Positions 43,854 through 52,688 of a stretch of 64,000 nt of DNA are shown here, one piece after another; the stretch's first letter is position 1; every line of letters begins with the position of its first letter. A program made the translations under genes and the position numbers. This DNA is from Nostoc piscinale CENA21 (GTDB taxonomy: Bacteria; Cyanobacteriota; Cyanobacteriia; Cyanobacteriales; Nostocaceae). The DNA lies in the NCBI RefSeq assembly GCF_001298445.1, contig NZ_CP012036.1, forward strand, positions 1,305,263-1,369,262. The letters run 5' to 3'. Under the pieces are notes generated by a model, which was not told where the DNA came from, ran no database searches, and worked only from the letters and a program-made list of their open reading frames with translations.

Positions 43854-45158
43854 ATGAGATTACGCTTATTTCTGCTTAGCGTTGTCAGTATTGTCCTGCT
43901 TTCTTCTCCAGCAAAAGCCTCTCGCTTAGAATCTTGGAGTTTTGACACCGCCCAAAATCAACTTAACATTACTACTGTCTCTGGTGTGAAACCCAGAGCA
44001 TTTTTAATTCAAAATCCCACGCGGTTAGTTATTGATCTTCCGGGTACAAAACTGAATACAAATACAATTCGGAAAAACTATGGTGCGACAGTCCGCGAAA
44101 TCCGTGTTGGTAAGGTTGACGATAACACCACAAGACTAGTAGTGGAATTAGCACCAGGGTATACTGTAGACCCGGCGAAGTTATTGGTTCAAGGTGATTC
44201 TTCAACTCATTGGATAGTAAAATTTCCTTCAGTGCAGCGGATTCAAAATCCTACTGATGATAATGTTTCTGTTTCTAATGAGGAACAAATTCCTGTTGCT
44301 GTTAGTGATGTTTCTTTGTTTGCGGGAGTTGTACCTTTAGGTAAGGAAATACCACAATTGCGATCGCGGGTACAAGCATTAGCATCTCGATATCGTTCCC
44401 TTGACCCAGGATTGTTCTTTTTAGATTTAGATACAGGTAACTATCTCGATTTCAATGGTGAGAAAGTTTTTCCTGCTGCCAGCACAATTAAGTTTCCAAT
44501 TTTAGTTGCCTTATTTCAAGAAATTGATGCAGGTAGAATCAAACTGAATGAAACCTTAGTAATGCGGCGTGACTTAATCACTGGCGGTTCAGGAGAATTC
44601 CAATATAAACGTGCTGGAACTCGTTTTAGTCTATTAGAAACTGCAACTAAGATGATTACCATCAGCGATAACACTGCTACCAACATGATTATTGACCGCT
44701 TAGGTGGTAAGGCTAAGTTAAATCCGCGTTTTCGTAGTTGGGGACTGCAAAACACCGTTGTACGAAATTTACTTGGCGACTTCAAGGGTACAAATACAAC
44801 CAGCGCCAAAGATTTAGTTAGGCTGTCAGCGTTGGTTGCGAATAATCGCTTGTTGAGTGATTCTAGTCGTGGTCGTGTCTTAGGTATTATGCAGCGTGTT
44901 CATAACACCAAATTATTACCGGCTGGTCTAGGGAAAGGTGCGGTGATTGCTCATAAAACTGGCACTTTAGGCATTGTACTGGGTGATGCGGGGATTATTC
45001 AAATGCCCTCTGGTAAGCGATACTTAGCTGGAATTTTTGTCAGAAGACCTTTTAATGATTTGAAAGCGAGAGATTTTATTAATCAAGTTTCTCGTATGGT
45101 TTATGGCTATTTAGACCAACCCAGAGTAGCCACTACCGATAAACCTGAATCACTGTGA
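43854..45158 (+). CDS. AMIN domain-class A beta-lactamase-fold serine hydrolase
   Basis: 434 residues. Signal peptide at 1-23 (LLSVVSIVLLSSPAKA), AMIN domain at about 25-130 (RAFLIQNPTRLVIDLPGTKL), then a class A beta-lactamase/transpeptidase-fold domain at 165-420. Its SxxK motif is in AASTIKFP, SDN in TISDNTATN and KTG in AHKTGTLG. AMIN domains bind peptidoglycan or target secretin/amidase complexes. The hydrolase may act on beta-lactams or on peptidoglycan peptides; the general-base Glu of the omega loop could not be placed with certainty. Periplasmic. Monocistronic. Confidence 0.88.
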   Translation: MRLRLFLLSVVSIVLLSSPAKASRLESWSFDTAQNQLNITTVSGVKPRAFLIQNPTRLVIDLPGTKLNTNTIRKNYGATVREIRVGKVDDNTTRLVVELAPGYTVDPAKLLVQGDSSTHWIVKFPSVQRIQNPTDDNVSVSNEEQIPVAVSDVSLFAGVVPLGKEIPQLRSRVQALASRYRSLDPGLFFLDLDTGNYLDFNGEKVFPAASTIKFPILVALFQEIDAGRIKLNETLVMRRDLITGGSGEFQYKRAGTRFSLLETATKMITISDNTATNMIIDRLGGKAKLNPRFRSWGLQNTVVRNLLGDFKGTNTTSAKDLVRLSALVANNRLLSDSSRGRVLGIMQRVHNTKLLPAGLGKGAVIAHKTGTLGIVLGDAGIIQMPSGKRYLAGIFVRRPFNDLKARDFINQVSRMVYGYLDQPRVATTDKPESL

Positions 45159-45337
45159 TATTAGGATTTAGAATCGTTAGTCAATCAAAAATCTGCTAGA
45201 TAGAAATTTGAATAGTCTAATTAAGATTAGTTATCCAACTCTGAGCAGTTGTGACTTCTGACATTTTGACAATTTTATTTGACGTAAGCCCCTAAGATGA
45301 ATATCTAGGGGTTTTCACATATTAATTTATGGTATGT

Positions 45338-45490
45338 AGGACTTACGCATAAAAACGAAAAATCAAGGGTTTTGGCGAGGGTGTAGGGGTACAGGGGTAT
45401 AGGGGTGTATGTATCTAAAACCCTTCCGCCACACACCCTTACACCCTTACACCCAATCTTCATAGACAATCTTGGTGCGTAATTCCTGGT
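45338..45490. repeat. dispersed repeat family A, copy 4 (most complete)
   Basis: A 153-base element ending in imperfect inverted termini (GGACTTACGCA and TGCGTAATTCC). The interior holds tandem GGGTGTAGGGGTACAGG-type heptamer steps, a central TGTATCTAAAACCCTT and a second block CACCCTTACACCC in opposite sense. Parts recur at 11310, 27102, 29484 and 59008. The structure suits a non-autonomous, MITE-like element. No gene in 45159-45562. Confidence 0.65.
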
Positions 45491-45562
45491 ATGTTTCTTT
45501 GGCGCTCGCTTCACTCTACCATCAGCCAAATTTAAAATTATTACTGCTAAATTCTTTCCTCA

Positions 45563-48500
45563 TTATCTCCATTCGCCTTGTAATGTAAACGCAGCCCAAT
45601 AATAAGGTGCAGCATAATTTTGATTACGAGACATTTCTATTTGTGCTGCCCTTAACGCTGCCGCAGGTTTTAAATTTTTGCGTAACATATTGCCATAAAA
45701 TAGCTTCATCAATTCTGATGTAGCTTCGTCATCCACACTCCACAAACTGACGACAACACGCGGACTACCTGCATACATAAATCCTCTAGTTAACCCGACT
45801 AATCCTTCTCCCTTGACTTCTTCACCTAACCCTGTTTGGCAAGCACTGAGAACGACTAACTCTGCTGGCAAATTCAAGTTAAAAATATCATGGAGGCGCA
45901 AAAAGCCATTTTGGGGCTTTCCGTTGCTATCAAACAGCGACAGCACAACCCCAGATAATTCAGGATTTTGGCTGTTGAGGATGCCGTGAGTGGCAAAATG
46001 GATGATTTGATATTGGCTTAACTCTGGGCTGGTGGCTAAATTCCGACTAGCAGTAAAGTCTAAGGCTGGCTTACGTTGTTCTTTATTAGATACCAGGGAG
46101 AGAATTGTCTCGGCTTCTTGGCGGGTAAAGCGCAACCGTTCAAAGTCAATGTCTACTTCTCTGGCTGAACGTGCTAATTGTTGCTGGTCAAAGGTTGTTA
46201 AGTTTTGAGTCATAGATTGACCAGTTGATTTTTGACCTATACGCTCATCTTTAGCAGAAAATACGGGATCTGCCAGTACAGCCAAGGTTTTTGGGGCTTT
46301 TTTACGCCCTTTGACTTCCTGGCGCAGTAAAGCGATGGTTGAGGCTGAGGGGAGGGAGATAATTTCGTTGGTTGTGATTAGTGGTTGATAAGTTTGACTG
46401 TTTGGTACTGCTAATGCTGTGATGGGGATATACTGTAAAGCGCCATCACTAACCACGACTAAGCGTTTTTTTTCCGAGTTGCTGGGCGACTGGGGCGAGA
46501 ATTATTTGAGACAATTCCATTGCGGCTTTGCTGCTTCTGGCGATACTCGTTCTTTGGGATGGGGCGGTTAAAGCATCGCGGAATTTCTGCACGGCTGAGG
46601 CAAGATCAGCGCGTTTGGGTAGTTCGTAGCTGGTGATGCTGTTTTTACTCACAGCCCAAAGATAACTGCGTTCTTCTCCCAAGGAATATTCTAAAAGCAA
46701 GGTATTATCATCTAATACTTGCTGCTGAATTTGCTTTAATGATAAGGGTTGTGGTTGGGTCAAGGCAGCGTAACGTGGACTGCTATTTCTAATTTCTGCT
46801 TGGACTTGCTCATACTGTTGCAGCAGTTCTGCGGTTTTTTTGTCTAAATTTTGAATTTGAGTTTCTGTGTATTGACCGCTTAAAAGTTGGATGCGTAATT
46901 TTTCTCTGGCATTGAGTTGTTGTTGTAAGTCGCGTTCTGTTTGCAGTAGCTTGGGGTTTACGCCTTGACGGATATCTGCGTTGGCTTCTGTGAGTAAGTC
47001 TAAAAGACTCCGCGCTCTGGCACGTTCGCTGACTTGCAATGCTAAAGCATTATAACCTTGGGATGGTTGCTGTTTATGTAGTTGCATGAGCAAGTCGATG
47101 TAAAACTGATAATATTTCTGCACAGATGCAAAGTAAGATGTCCGCAAATCTTGACTGGTAACGTTGGTGCGGATATCTTCAACAATTTTAATGGTGTTTT
47201 CGATGTGGGTGCGGGCGGCGGTGAGATTGCCTTGATCGCGTTCTGTCTGAGCTATATAGTATAGCGTTTCTGCTTCCCCGGTACGATCGCCTATCATCTG
47301 CCGCAATTTTAATTCTTGATTGTAAGTGGCGATCGCTTGTTGTGGTTGTTTTAAAGCATTATAAGTTCTACCCAAATTACCAATAACATTGGCTTGGGCA
47401 GTTTTTAGCCCTAATTTTTGCCAGCCAGCCGCAGCTTTTTGGGAAAATTCTAAAGCTTTTTGATAGTCACCAGCCGCTAAATAAACTCTGCCAAAAAAAC
47501 CATCCGCACTGGTTTGGGCAAAGCTATTTTTTGTTTGCTGTGCCAATGCCAAAATTTGGTTGGTCGCTTCCAAAGCTTTGGGATAATCTTTTAATGATTC
47601 GTAAACTCGGACAATACCACTAATGGCGCTAACTTGGCCAATCACGTTTCCTTGTTCACGCCTTACCTGCTGTGCTTGGTTGTAATATTCTATGGCTTTG
47701 GGATAATTTTCTAAAGCCCGATAGGCGCTGCCAATGTTATCTAAAGTTAAAGCTAGTTTATCGCGATCGCCTGTGCTTTTAAATTTTTCTAGGGCTTGAT
47801 TATAAGTGTCAATACTTGTTTTATGATCACCAAGTAAACTATACACTAAACCAATATTTTTTAGTGTATTGCCTTCCCCACCAACATCTTGCACTTCACG
47901 TTCAATAGTTAGGGCTTGGTTGTAAGTATTAATCGCTTTTTGATAATCACCTAATGAAGCATATATTCCACCAATTGTATCCAGAGTGAAAGCTTCCCGC
48001 GCCCGATTTTTAGTTAGACGTTGCAAGGCAATTGCTTCATTTAAAACATCAAGTGCTTTTTGCTTTTCACCCAATCGATCGTAGACTAAAGCCACCTGAC
48101 CTAATAGTTCCGCTTCCGAATGGGGATTACCTGCTTTTTGTAACAGCGATCGCGCTTGGTTATAGTATTCTAAAGATTTTTGTGGTTCACTAAAAGAATA
48201 GCTACCAGCAAGTCCACTTAGAGTTATGGCTTGCTTTGTGAGGCTAAATGCCAAAGCTACACCAGAAAGATTAGCTGCCATTTGTTGTTGTAGTTTTAAT
48301 GATTGATTGAGAGCTTCCCTAGATTTCTGCTCATCACCAATGGATAAATAAACTACACCGATATAGTTGAGTGCATCAGCTTGTCCACCCAAGTCATTTT
48401 TTGTGCGTTGAATTTCTAATGACTGTTGAAAAGCTTCCAAGGCTTTTTGTGTTTCGCCCAAATTAGTATAGGTAATCCCGATAGTTTGTAAAATATCAGC

Positions 48501-49154
48501 TTGCCCATCTAAATTTTTTTGCTGACGTTGAATTACCAGGGCTTGATTATAAGCTTGTAGTGCTTGTTTTGTGTCGCCTGCATTGAAATAAACGCCCCCA
48601 ATGCCAATTAACGTATTAACAATATAATCAGGTTTATTTTCAGCGCGAAATAATCGCAATGCTTGGCTATAAAATTCTAAGGCTTTTTGAGGTTGACCCA
48701 AGTTAGCGTAAGCATTAGCTACAGAATTCAACATCACCGCTTCACCAAAACGGTCTTTAAGTTGGCGGCGAATGGTTAACCCTTGCTGAAAATATCCCAA
48801 AGCCCTTTGGTTGTCATTTTGTGTGTAGTAAAGTGTGCCGATCGCTAATAATGTGGTAGCCTCATAACTGCGATCGCCAATTTGCCGCCAAATTTTTAAT
48901 GCTTCTTCATATTTTGCGATCGCTGCCTGCCGCTCTGTAGCTGTACCTTGTTCATATAATTGCTGTGCTTCTTCGAGCAGTTGTTTGGCTTGTGCTGCGG
49001 CTCTTTGCCTTTCAGGACTAGTATTTTGCGGTTTTTGGGCTATGTAGAGAAGATTCGCCCTAGCCGCCGTAATCATTAACTCTGATGACATTAGCATAGT
49101 GACAAAGATAACCAGTGTGCGATATGCCAACGCCGACAGATGTTTCTTTGTCAT
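45563..49154 (-). CDS. exported TPR-CHAT protease-like protein; frame broken at A8
   Basis: 1196 residues after correction. The ATG at 49154 has an ideal AGGAG box; an earlier start at 49226 is open but unlikely. A signal peptide (LVIFVTMLMSSELMITAARA) is followed by about 14 TPR units (residues 60-700), a coiled-coil stretch, and the CHAT domain with catalytic His in HFATHGILNSQ and Cys in VVLSACQTGLGEEV. The frame breaks at a run of eight T on the plus strand (46466-46473). With seven it reads QQLGKKRLVVVSDGALQYIP. CHAT proteins are caspase-like; many belong to conflict or signalling systems. Substrate unknown. Confidence 0.9.
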
Positions 49155-49298
49155 AATTGCTCCTAAGTGGGAGAAGTAATGTTTCTTAACTAGACAACTG
49201 TAAGAATACAGTTCTAGGGGCATCATATTGTATCACTTATATGATGGTTATAAAATCGCGATCGCTGCCGCAGTCTCCTCCTGTTTTAGCCATTCAAC

Positions 49299-49880
49299 TC
49301 AAACATTTGAAAAATCAATATTTTCGTAAAGTTCGGCAATTGAAATTTGCAACTCCAAAGTACTCAAAGAAAGGGTAACATTAGGGTCATCGTATTCTGA
49401 AAATAGCCACTGATGCGCGGCTGTTTTGAGATGATGCTCAACGTGTATACGGTATTGATCAATTAGCAAATATTCTTGAAAATTAGAAATTGTCCGATAG
49501 GCAACAAATTTCTCACCACGGTCATAGTTTTGGGTGGATTTAGACAAAACTTCGGCGATAAAGCAGGGATTCACCACAGTATCTTTACGTCCCGTTTGAA
49601 GTTCTAAAGGTTTAGGCAGAACCATGACATCAGGGTAAGTATAGAGATTTGCATCGGGAACCCAGAGTCGCTGATCGACATAGAAAGTCCGGTAGTTTTT
49701 GTTTTTTAGAGCAGATTTCAGCAAAATATATAAATTTCCAGCAATATCGTTGTGGTTGGGTGTCCCACCAGTCATAGGAATAATTTCTCCATCACAATAT
49801 TCGTTGCGTGTTTCTGAAGCAATTTCCAGTTCTAAATACTCATCAATGGTGTATCTTTTAGTATCAGGTTGAGCAATCAT
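49299..49880 (-). CDS. Uma2-family (DUF820) restriction endonuclease-like protein
   Basis: 193 residues from the ATG at 49880. Uma2 proteins have a PD-(D/E)xK nuclease fold: YTIDEYLELE start, NEYCDGEIIPMTGG, an acidic motif in YPDVMVLP and FIAEVLSKST (the E-x-x metal residue), then RGEKFVAYRTISNFQEYLLID. The family is greatly expanded in cyanobacteria and its role is unproven. Its ribosome site (TTGGAGG) lies within an hsdS-derived repeat, also found before the MntA-like gene, and reading through from that repeat adds 14 residues (MEKPATKSLGGQPI), which I consider non-native. Confidence 0.88.
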   Translation of the reverse strand: MIAQPDTKRYTIDEYLELEIASETRNEYCDGEIIPMTGGTPNHNDIAGNLYILLKSALKNKNYRTFYVDQRLWVPDANLYTYPDVMVLPKPLELQTGRKDTVVNPCFIAEVLSKSTQNYDRGEKFVAYRTISNFQEYLLIDQYRIHVEHHLKTAAHQWLFSEYDDPNVTLSLSTLELQISIAELYENIDFSNV

Positions 49881-49883
49881 GAT

Positions 49884-49996
49884 CGGTTGACCTCCAAGGC
49901 TTTTAGTTGCTGGTTTCTCCAAGTCGTTGCCGTTACTTCATCACTCTCAATTGCCCGTTTTATTAATGTTTTATAAATTTGTAGCAGTTTTTTGGA
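49884..49996 (-). pseudogene. hsdS 3'-tail repeat, copy C
   Basis: On the minus strand one frame reads KRAIESDEVTATTWRNQQLK and ALEV, matching ERAIETDEAAATTWINQQLE ALGI at the end of the hsdS remnant at 51383. Similarity continues upstream into the QL-WT region (GTCCAAAAAACTGC). It is an orphan copy of about 110 bases lying between HepT and Uma2, and supplies the Uma2 ribosome site. Confidence 0.7.
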
Positions 49997-50015
49997 CTTT
50001 GCCGACAGAACACCT

Positions 50016-50342
50016 TTAAAGCAAAGAATCAATCAAGTTCAAAAGTTCTGGCAATTTGTTTTCAACCACGTCCCATATCACATCAAAATCAAGCTGATCG
50101 TATTCATGGACTATCACATCTCGCATTCCTGCCATTTGTCGCCAGGGAATTTTTTGATGTTGCTGACGGAACGATTGAGAAAGGCGTTTAGTGGCTTCGC
50201 CAATAATTTTAATTTGGTAGAGGATTGCAGATAATTTTTCATCATTGACTTCTAATTCTGGTTTACTGATTCCTTTTGTGTAGCGCAAAATACGTTTGAT
50301 AGCGTTTGCAATATCAATCAGAGATTCTTGGTCACGCGGCAT
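50016..50342 (-). CDS. HepT-like toxin (DUF86 RNase) of a MntA-HepT pair
   Basis: 108 residues, all-helical HEPN fold with the Rx4HxY motif as RDVIVHEY (about residues 74-81) and the preceding GEATKRLS helix (50-57). HepT is an RNase toxin neutralised when its partner MntA AMPylates the motif tyrosine. It overlaps the MntA-like gene by 11 bases, the standard arrangement. It lies in the hsdS-tail cassette island. Confidence 0.9.
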   Translation of the reverse strand: MPRDQESLIDIANAIKRILRYTKGISKPELEVNDEKLSAILYQIKIIGEATKRLSQSFRQQHQKIPWRQMAGMRDVIVHEYDQLDFDVIWDVVENKLPELLNLIDSLL

Positions 50343-50646
50343 AAATAACTTGTGCAGACTCCAAAATATTCTTACGTCTTAGCCAGTTTTCACTACGCTC
50401 GATCGCAGCTTTTACAATCAAATCTACAGGTCGGTTAAAAATAGCTTGCAGTTCATCACGCATTTGCAGAGTTTCAGTTAACCCCCGTTTCGCAGTTGGG
50501 GAAAAAGTAATCAGAATATCAATATCGCTGTCTGTGCGGAAGTCATCACGCAATACAGAACCAAATAAAGCAAATTCTGTTACCTGCCACTTTTGACAAA
50601 ACTCTTGAATCTGCTCCATTGGTAGTTCTATTGCGGTAATCGTCAT
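50332..50646 (-). CDS. MntA-like minimal nucleotidyltransferase antitoxin
   Basis: 104 residues from the ATG at 50646. Nucleotidyltransferase motif GSVLRDDFRTDSDID (GS followed by D-x-D; about 32-46), then ILITFSPTAKRG, and VDLIVKAAIE with the third acidic residue. Acts by AMPylating HepT. An in-frame extension to 50688 (MEKPAIKSLGGRIF) is encoded by the hsdS-tail repeat, and the inner ATG is preferred. Precedes hepT in the operon. Confidence 0.9.
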   Translation of the reverse strand: MTITAIELPMEQIQEFCQKWQVTEFALFGSVLRDDFRTDSDIDILITFSPTAKRGLTETLQMRDELQAIFNRPVDLIVKAAIERSENWLRRKNILESAQVIYAA

Positions 50647-50649
50647 AAA

Positions 50650-50760
50650 AATTCTACCTCCAAGGCTTTTAATTGCGGGTTTCTCCAAGTCGTTGCTGTC
50701 GCAGCATCAGTCTCAATTACCCGTTATAATCCTGTTTTAGCAATTTCTAGCCATTGTCTT
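50650..50760 (-). pseudogene. hsdS 3'-tail repeat, copy B
   Basis: On the minus strand, LEIAKTGL then a stop, then RVIETDAATATTWRNPQLKA in the same frame, matching LEIAKTGVERAIETDEAAAT TWINQQLEA of the hsdS remnant. Nucleotide matches to copy A and copy C are strong over about 100 bases, including AGCAATTTCTAGC and TTTCTCCAAGTCGTTGC. It separates the RelE and MntA cassettes and supplies the MntA ribosome site. Confidence 0.75.
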
Positions 50761-51139
50761 AGATATCATCTTGTTCGGTAAGTGTTCGTTGCTCATAGTC
50801 TGTAATGATCCTCTGAATGTCATCTGCGGCAATATCGACTTGTTCAGATTTTGTGTAAATAGTCAGTAAAATGATTCCTGTTGCTGTTTTGACATGGTAA
50901 ATGAAACGATAGCCACCACTTTTACCTTTTTGGGTATCACTATTTCGGACTCTCAACTTGAAGACTGTATAACCAACTCCAGGTACTTGATCTCCTGGTA
51001 ACTCTCCCTGCTCAAGTTGTTCGATAACAGGTTGTATGTCATTCCGAATACTGCGATATTTCTTAGCAAGAGCGCGTAGATTTCGTTTAAAAGTTGGCGA
51101 AGCTTCAACTTGAATAAAAGGCTGATCAATCATCTTCAA
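50759..51139 (-). CDS. RelE/ParE-family toxin
   Basis: 126 residues with the RelE fold: FKRNLRALAKKYRSIRNDIQ (about 18-37), GVGYTVFKLRVRNSD, KGKSGGYRFIYHVKTATGII (72-91), and LTIYTKSEQVDI. RelE toxins cleave mRNA on ribosomes; conserved basic residues K and R of KSGGYRFIY are in place. It overlaps the antitoxin by 14 bases. Similar pairs (RelN/RelE) occur in Synechocystis (family knowledge). Confidence 0.88.
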   Translation of the reverse strand: MKMIDQPFIQVEASPTFKRNLRALAKKYRSIRNDIQPVIEQLEQGELPGDQVPGVGYTVFKLRVRNSDTQKGKSGGYRFIYHVKTATGIILLTIYTKSEQVDIAADDIQRIITDYEQRTLTEQDDI

Positions 51140-51365
51140 GACCTTCCCAAAGTTGAGCCACTGGGATAGTTTGCCCAGTCATGGCTTCGTGCCAAGCTTG
51201 CCGGAAATCTGCTAATACTTCTGCTTGAGATTGCTCATCTAGAACTTCTTCTTCAGGAATTAGCACAATCACTTCTACTCTGCTATTTTTATCAGTTAAA
51301 AGCGGATGATCTAAAGTTAGTTGTCCCTGATCGTTAATCGTTGCCATGACTTTAAGTGCTTTCAT
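51126..51365 (-). CDS. RelN-type antitoxin
   Basis: 79 residues. The N-terminal strand ALKVMATINDQGQLTLDHPL and SRVEVIVLIPEEE are typical of RelN-type cyanobacterial antitoxins, followed by an acidic helical tail (ADFRQAWHEAMTGQ... WEGLEDD) that would wrap the toxin. Precedes and overlaps the RelE-like gene. It starts 17 bases after the hsdS remnant ends. Confidence 0.82.
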   Translation of the reverse strand: MKALKVMATINDQGQLTLDHPLLTDKNSRVEVIVLIPEEEVLDEQSQAEVLADFRQAWHEAMTGQTIPVAQLWEGLEDD

Positions 51366-51382
51366 GATTACTCCCAGATAAT

Positions 51383-51672
51383 TTAAGTGGTAGCAGTTAG
51401 GTTGATGCCTAATGCTTCAAGTTGCTGGTTTATCCAAGTGGTTGCTGCGGCTTCATCAGTCTCAATCGCCCTTTCTACTCCTGTTTTAGCAATTTCTAGC
51501 AGTTGTTTGGATTTTAGTTTTAATGAAAATGATGAATTTATCTTTTCAACAATCTTTTGCTGCCGATGTTTTGGTAAAATTGGAATTAATAATTTGGCTA
51601 AATCTGGTTGAGAAATACTGTAGTAAGCTACACCATGAACTCGACGTTCAACCTGTAAGTAACCGAATTTTG
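51383..51672 (-). pseudogene. type I restriction specificity subunit (HsdS), 3' end, truncated by IS
   Basis: About 96 codons of an HsdS C-terminus: KFGYLQVERRVHGVAYYSIS then PILPKHRQQKIVEKI, the typical end of a target recognition domain and entry to the conserved coiled coil, then LLEIAKTGVERAIETDEAAA. The upstream part of hsdS is missing: the IS1-family element begins at 51673, and what follows beyond it (52456 onward) is not recognisable hsdS. This is copy A of the tail repeats found at 50650 and 49884. Non-functional. Confidence 0.8.
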
Positions 51673-52455
51673 GGCGTTGCATAATGAGAATATGAATTAG
51701 GGTGAATCTTCATGGAATGTCCGCGTTGTAATTCCTCTCATATCCGTAAGAACGGTAGACAAAGAGGTAAACAAAACTACATTTGTGCAGATTGTGGTCG
51801 TCAATTTATTGAATATCACAATCAAAAGGGTTATGGTGACGAAATTAAACGAGAATGCTTAGAAATGTATGTTAATGGTTCTGGTTTCCGTGCCATAGAA
51901 AGAGTAAAAAAAGTACATCATACAACAGTAATTTATTGGGTGAAACAAATGGGTGGTCAGTTACCAGAACATCCCGAAACAGCTGAAATACCTGAAATAA
52001 CTGAAATTGATGAATTAGAAACTTTTGTCGGGTCAAAAAAAAACAAAATTTGGGTATGGAGTGTAGTCAACCACAAGACTTCGGGGATTTTAGGATGGGT
52101 TTTAGGAGATAGAAGTTCAGAAACTTTTCAACAGTTGTGGCAGAGGATTAAAGCGTGGAACTCATATTTTTATGTAACGGATGGCTATCCGGTTTATCCA
52201 TGTTTTATTAATCAAGAAGACCATCTTGTGTGTAAAACTTATATGACACGAGTAGAAGGTGAAAATAGCAGATTAAGACATTATTTAGCCCGATTACATA
52301 GAAAGACTTTTTGTTATTCTAAGTCAGTAGAAATGCTGGAACTCTCTATTAGATTGTTAGTTTATTATCTCCAGCATCGTTGTATTCCAATGCGGGAGCA
52401 AAGCCCCCGCGAGGATATAGCGATCGCATAATTCATATTGTGATTCAGCAACGCC
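51673..52455 (+). mobile_element. IS1-family insertion sequence
   Basis: About 783 bp. Terminal inverted repeats: left GGCGTTGC, eight divergent bases, AATATGAATTA (51673-51699); right the complement of the same (52429-52455). It contains a single transposase gene. Flanking bases show no obvious 8-9 bp target duplication (CGAATTTTG left, a T9 run right), so one side may have been deleted or the element is old. It interrupts hsdS. Confidence 0.85.
51712..52431 (+). CDS. IS1-family transposase (InsA-InsB fused frame)
   Basis: 239 residues. InsA-like N-terminus with zinc finger MECPRCNSSHIRKNGRQRGK (C3/C6 plus CADC near 26) and a helix-turn-helix (RAIERVKKVHHTTVIYWVKQ). The InsB-like catalytic part starts IDELETFVGSKKNKIWVW and includes VTDGYPVY and EGENSRLRHYLARLHRKTFC (DDE Asp and Glu). 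A run of nine A (52036-52044) lies where IS1 has its A6C slippage site. With eight A the frame would stop eight codons later, reproducing the two-ORF IS1 layout. Confidence 0.92.
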   Translation: MECPRCNSSHIRKNGRQRGKQNYICADCGRQFIEYHNQKGYGDEIKRECLEMYVNGSGFRAIERVKKVHHTTVIYWVKQMGGQLPEHPETAEIPEITEIDELETFVGSKKNKIWVWSVVNHKTSGILGWVLGDRSSETFQQLWQRIKAWNSYFYVTDGYPVYPCFINQEDHLVCKTYMTRVEGENSRLRHYLARLHRKTFCYSKSVEMLELSIRLLVYYLQHRCIPMREQSPREDIAIA

Positions 52456-52688
52456 TTTTTTTTTAATTGTTGAATGGCGATCGCTTGTTGAGGTTTAGCA
52501 AACATCTGCAAAAATAAATTATGCTGCGATCGCTTCACTGATTTCTTCCCTAGCTCTGAGCTACATAAAAGGAAGAGAAAGGGATAATAAAGAATGAGAA
52601 ATTTTTGGGCATAGACTCTTAGTCTAAAATTCTGCTCAAAATTTCCTCTCAAACACTGAAAATTACACTTTTGAGCATTAGAGCGAGC

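Noticed and set aside
52365..52652. 95-codon minus-strand frame between the IS and leuS
   Set aside because: Half lies inside the IS and the rest does not resemble hsdS or another family; considered non-coding.
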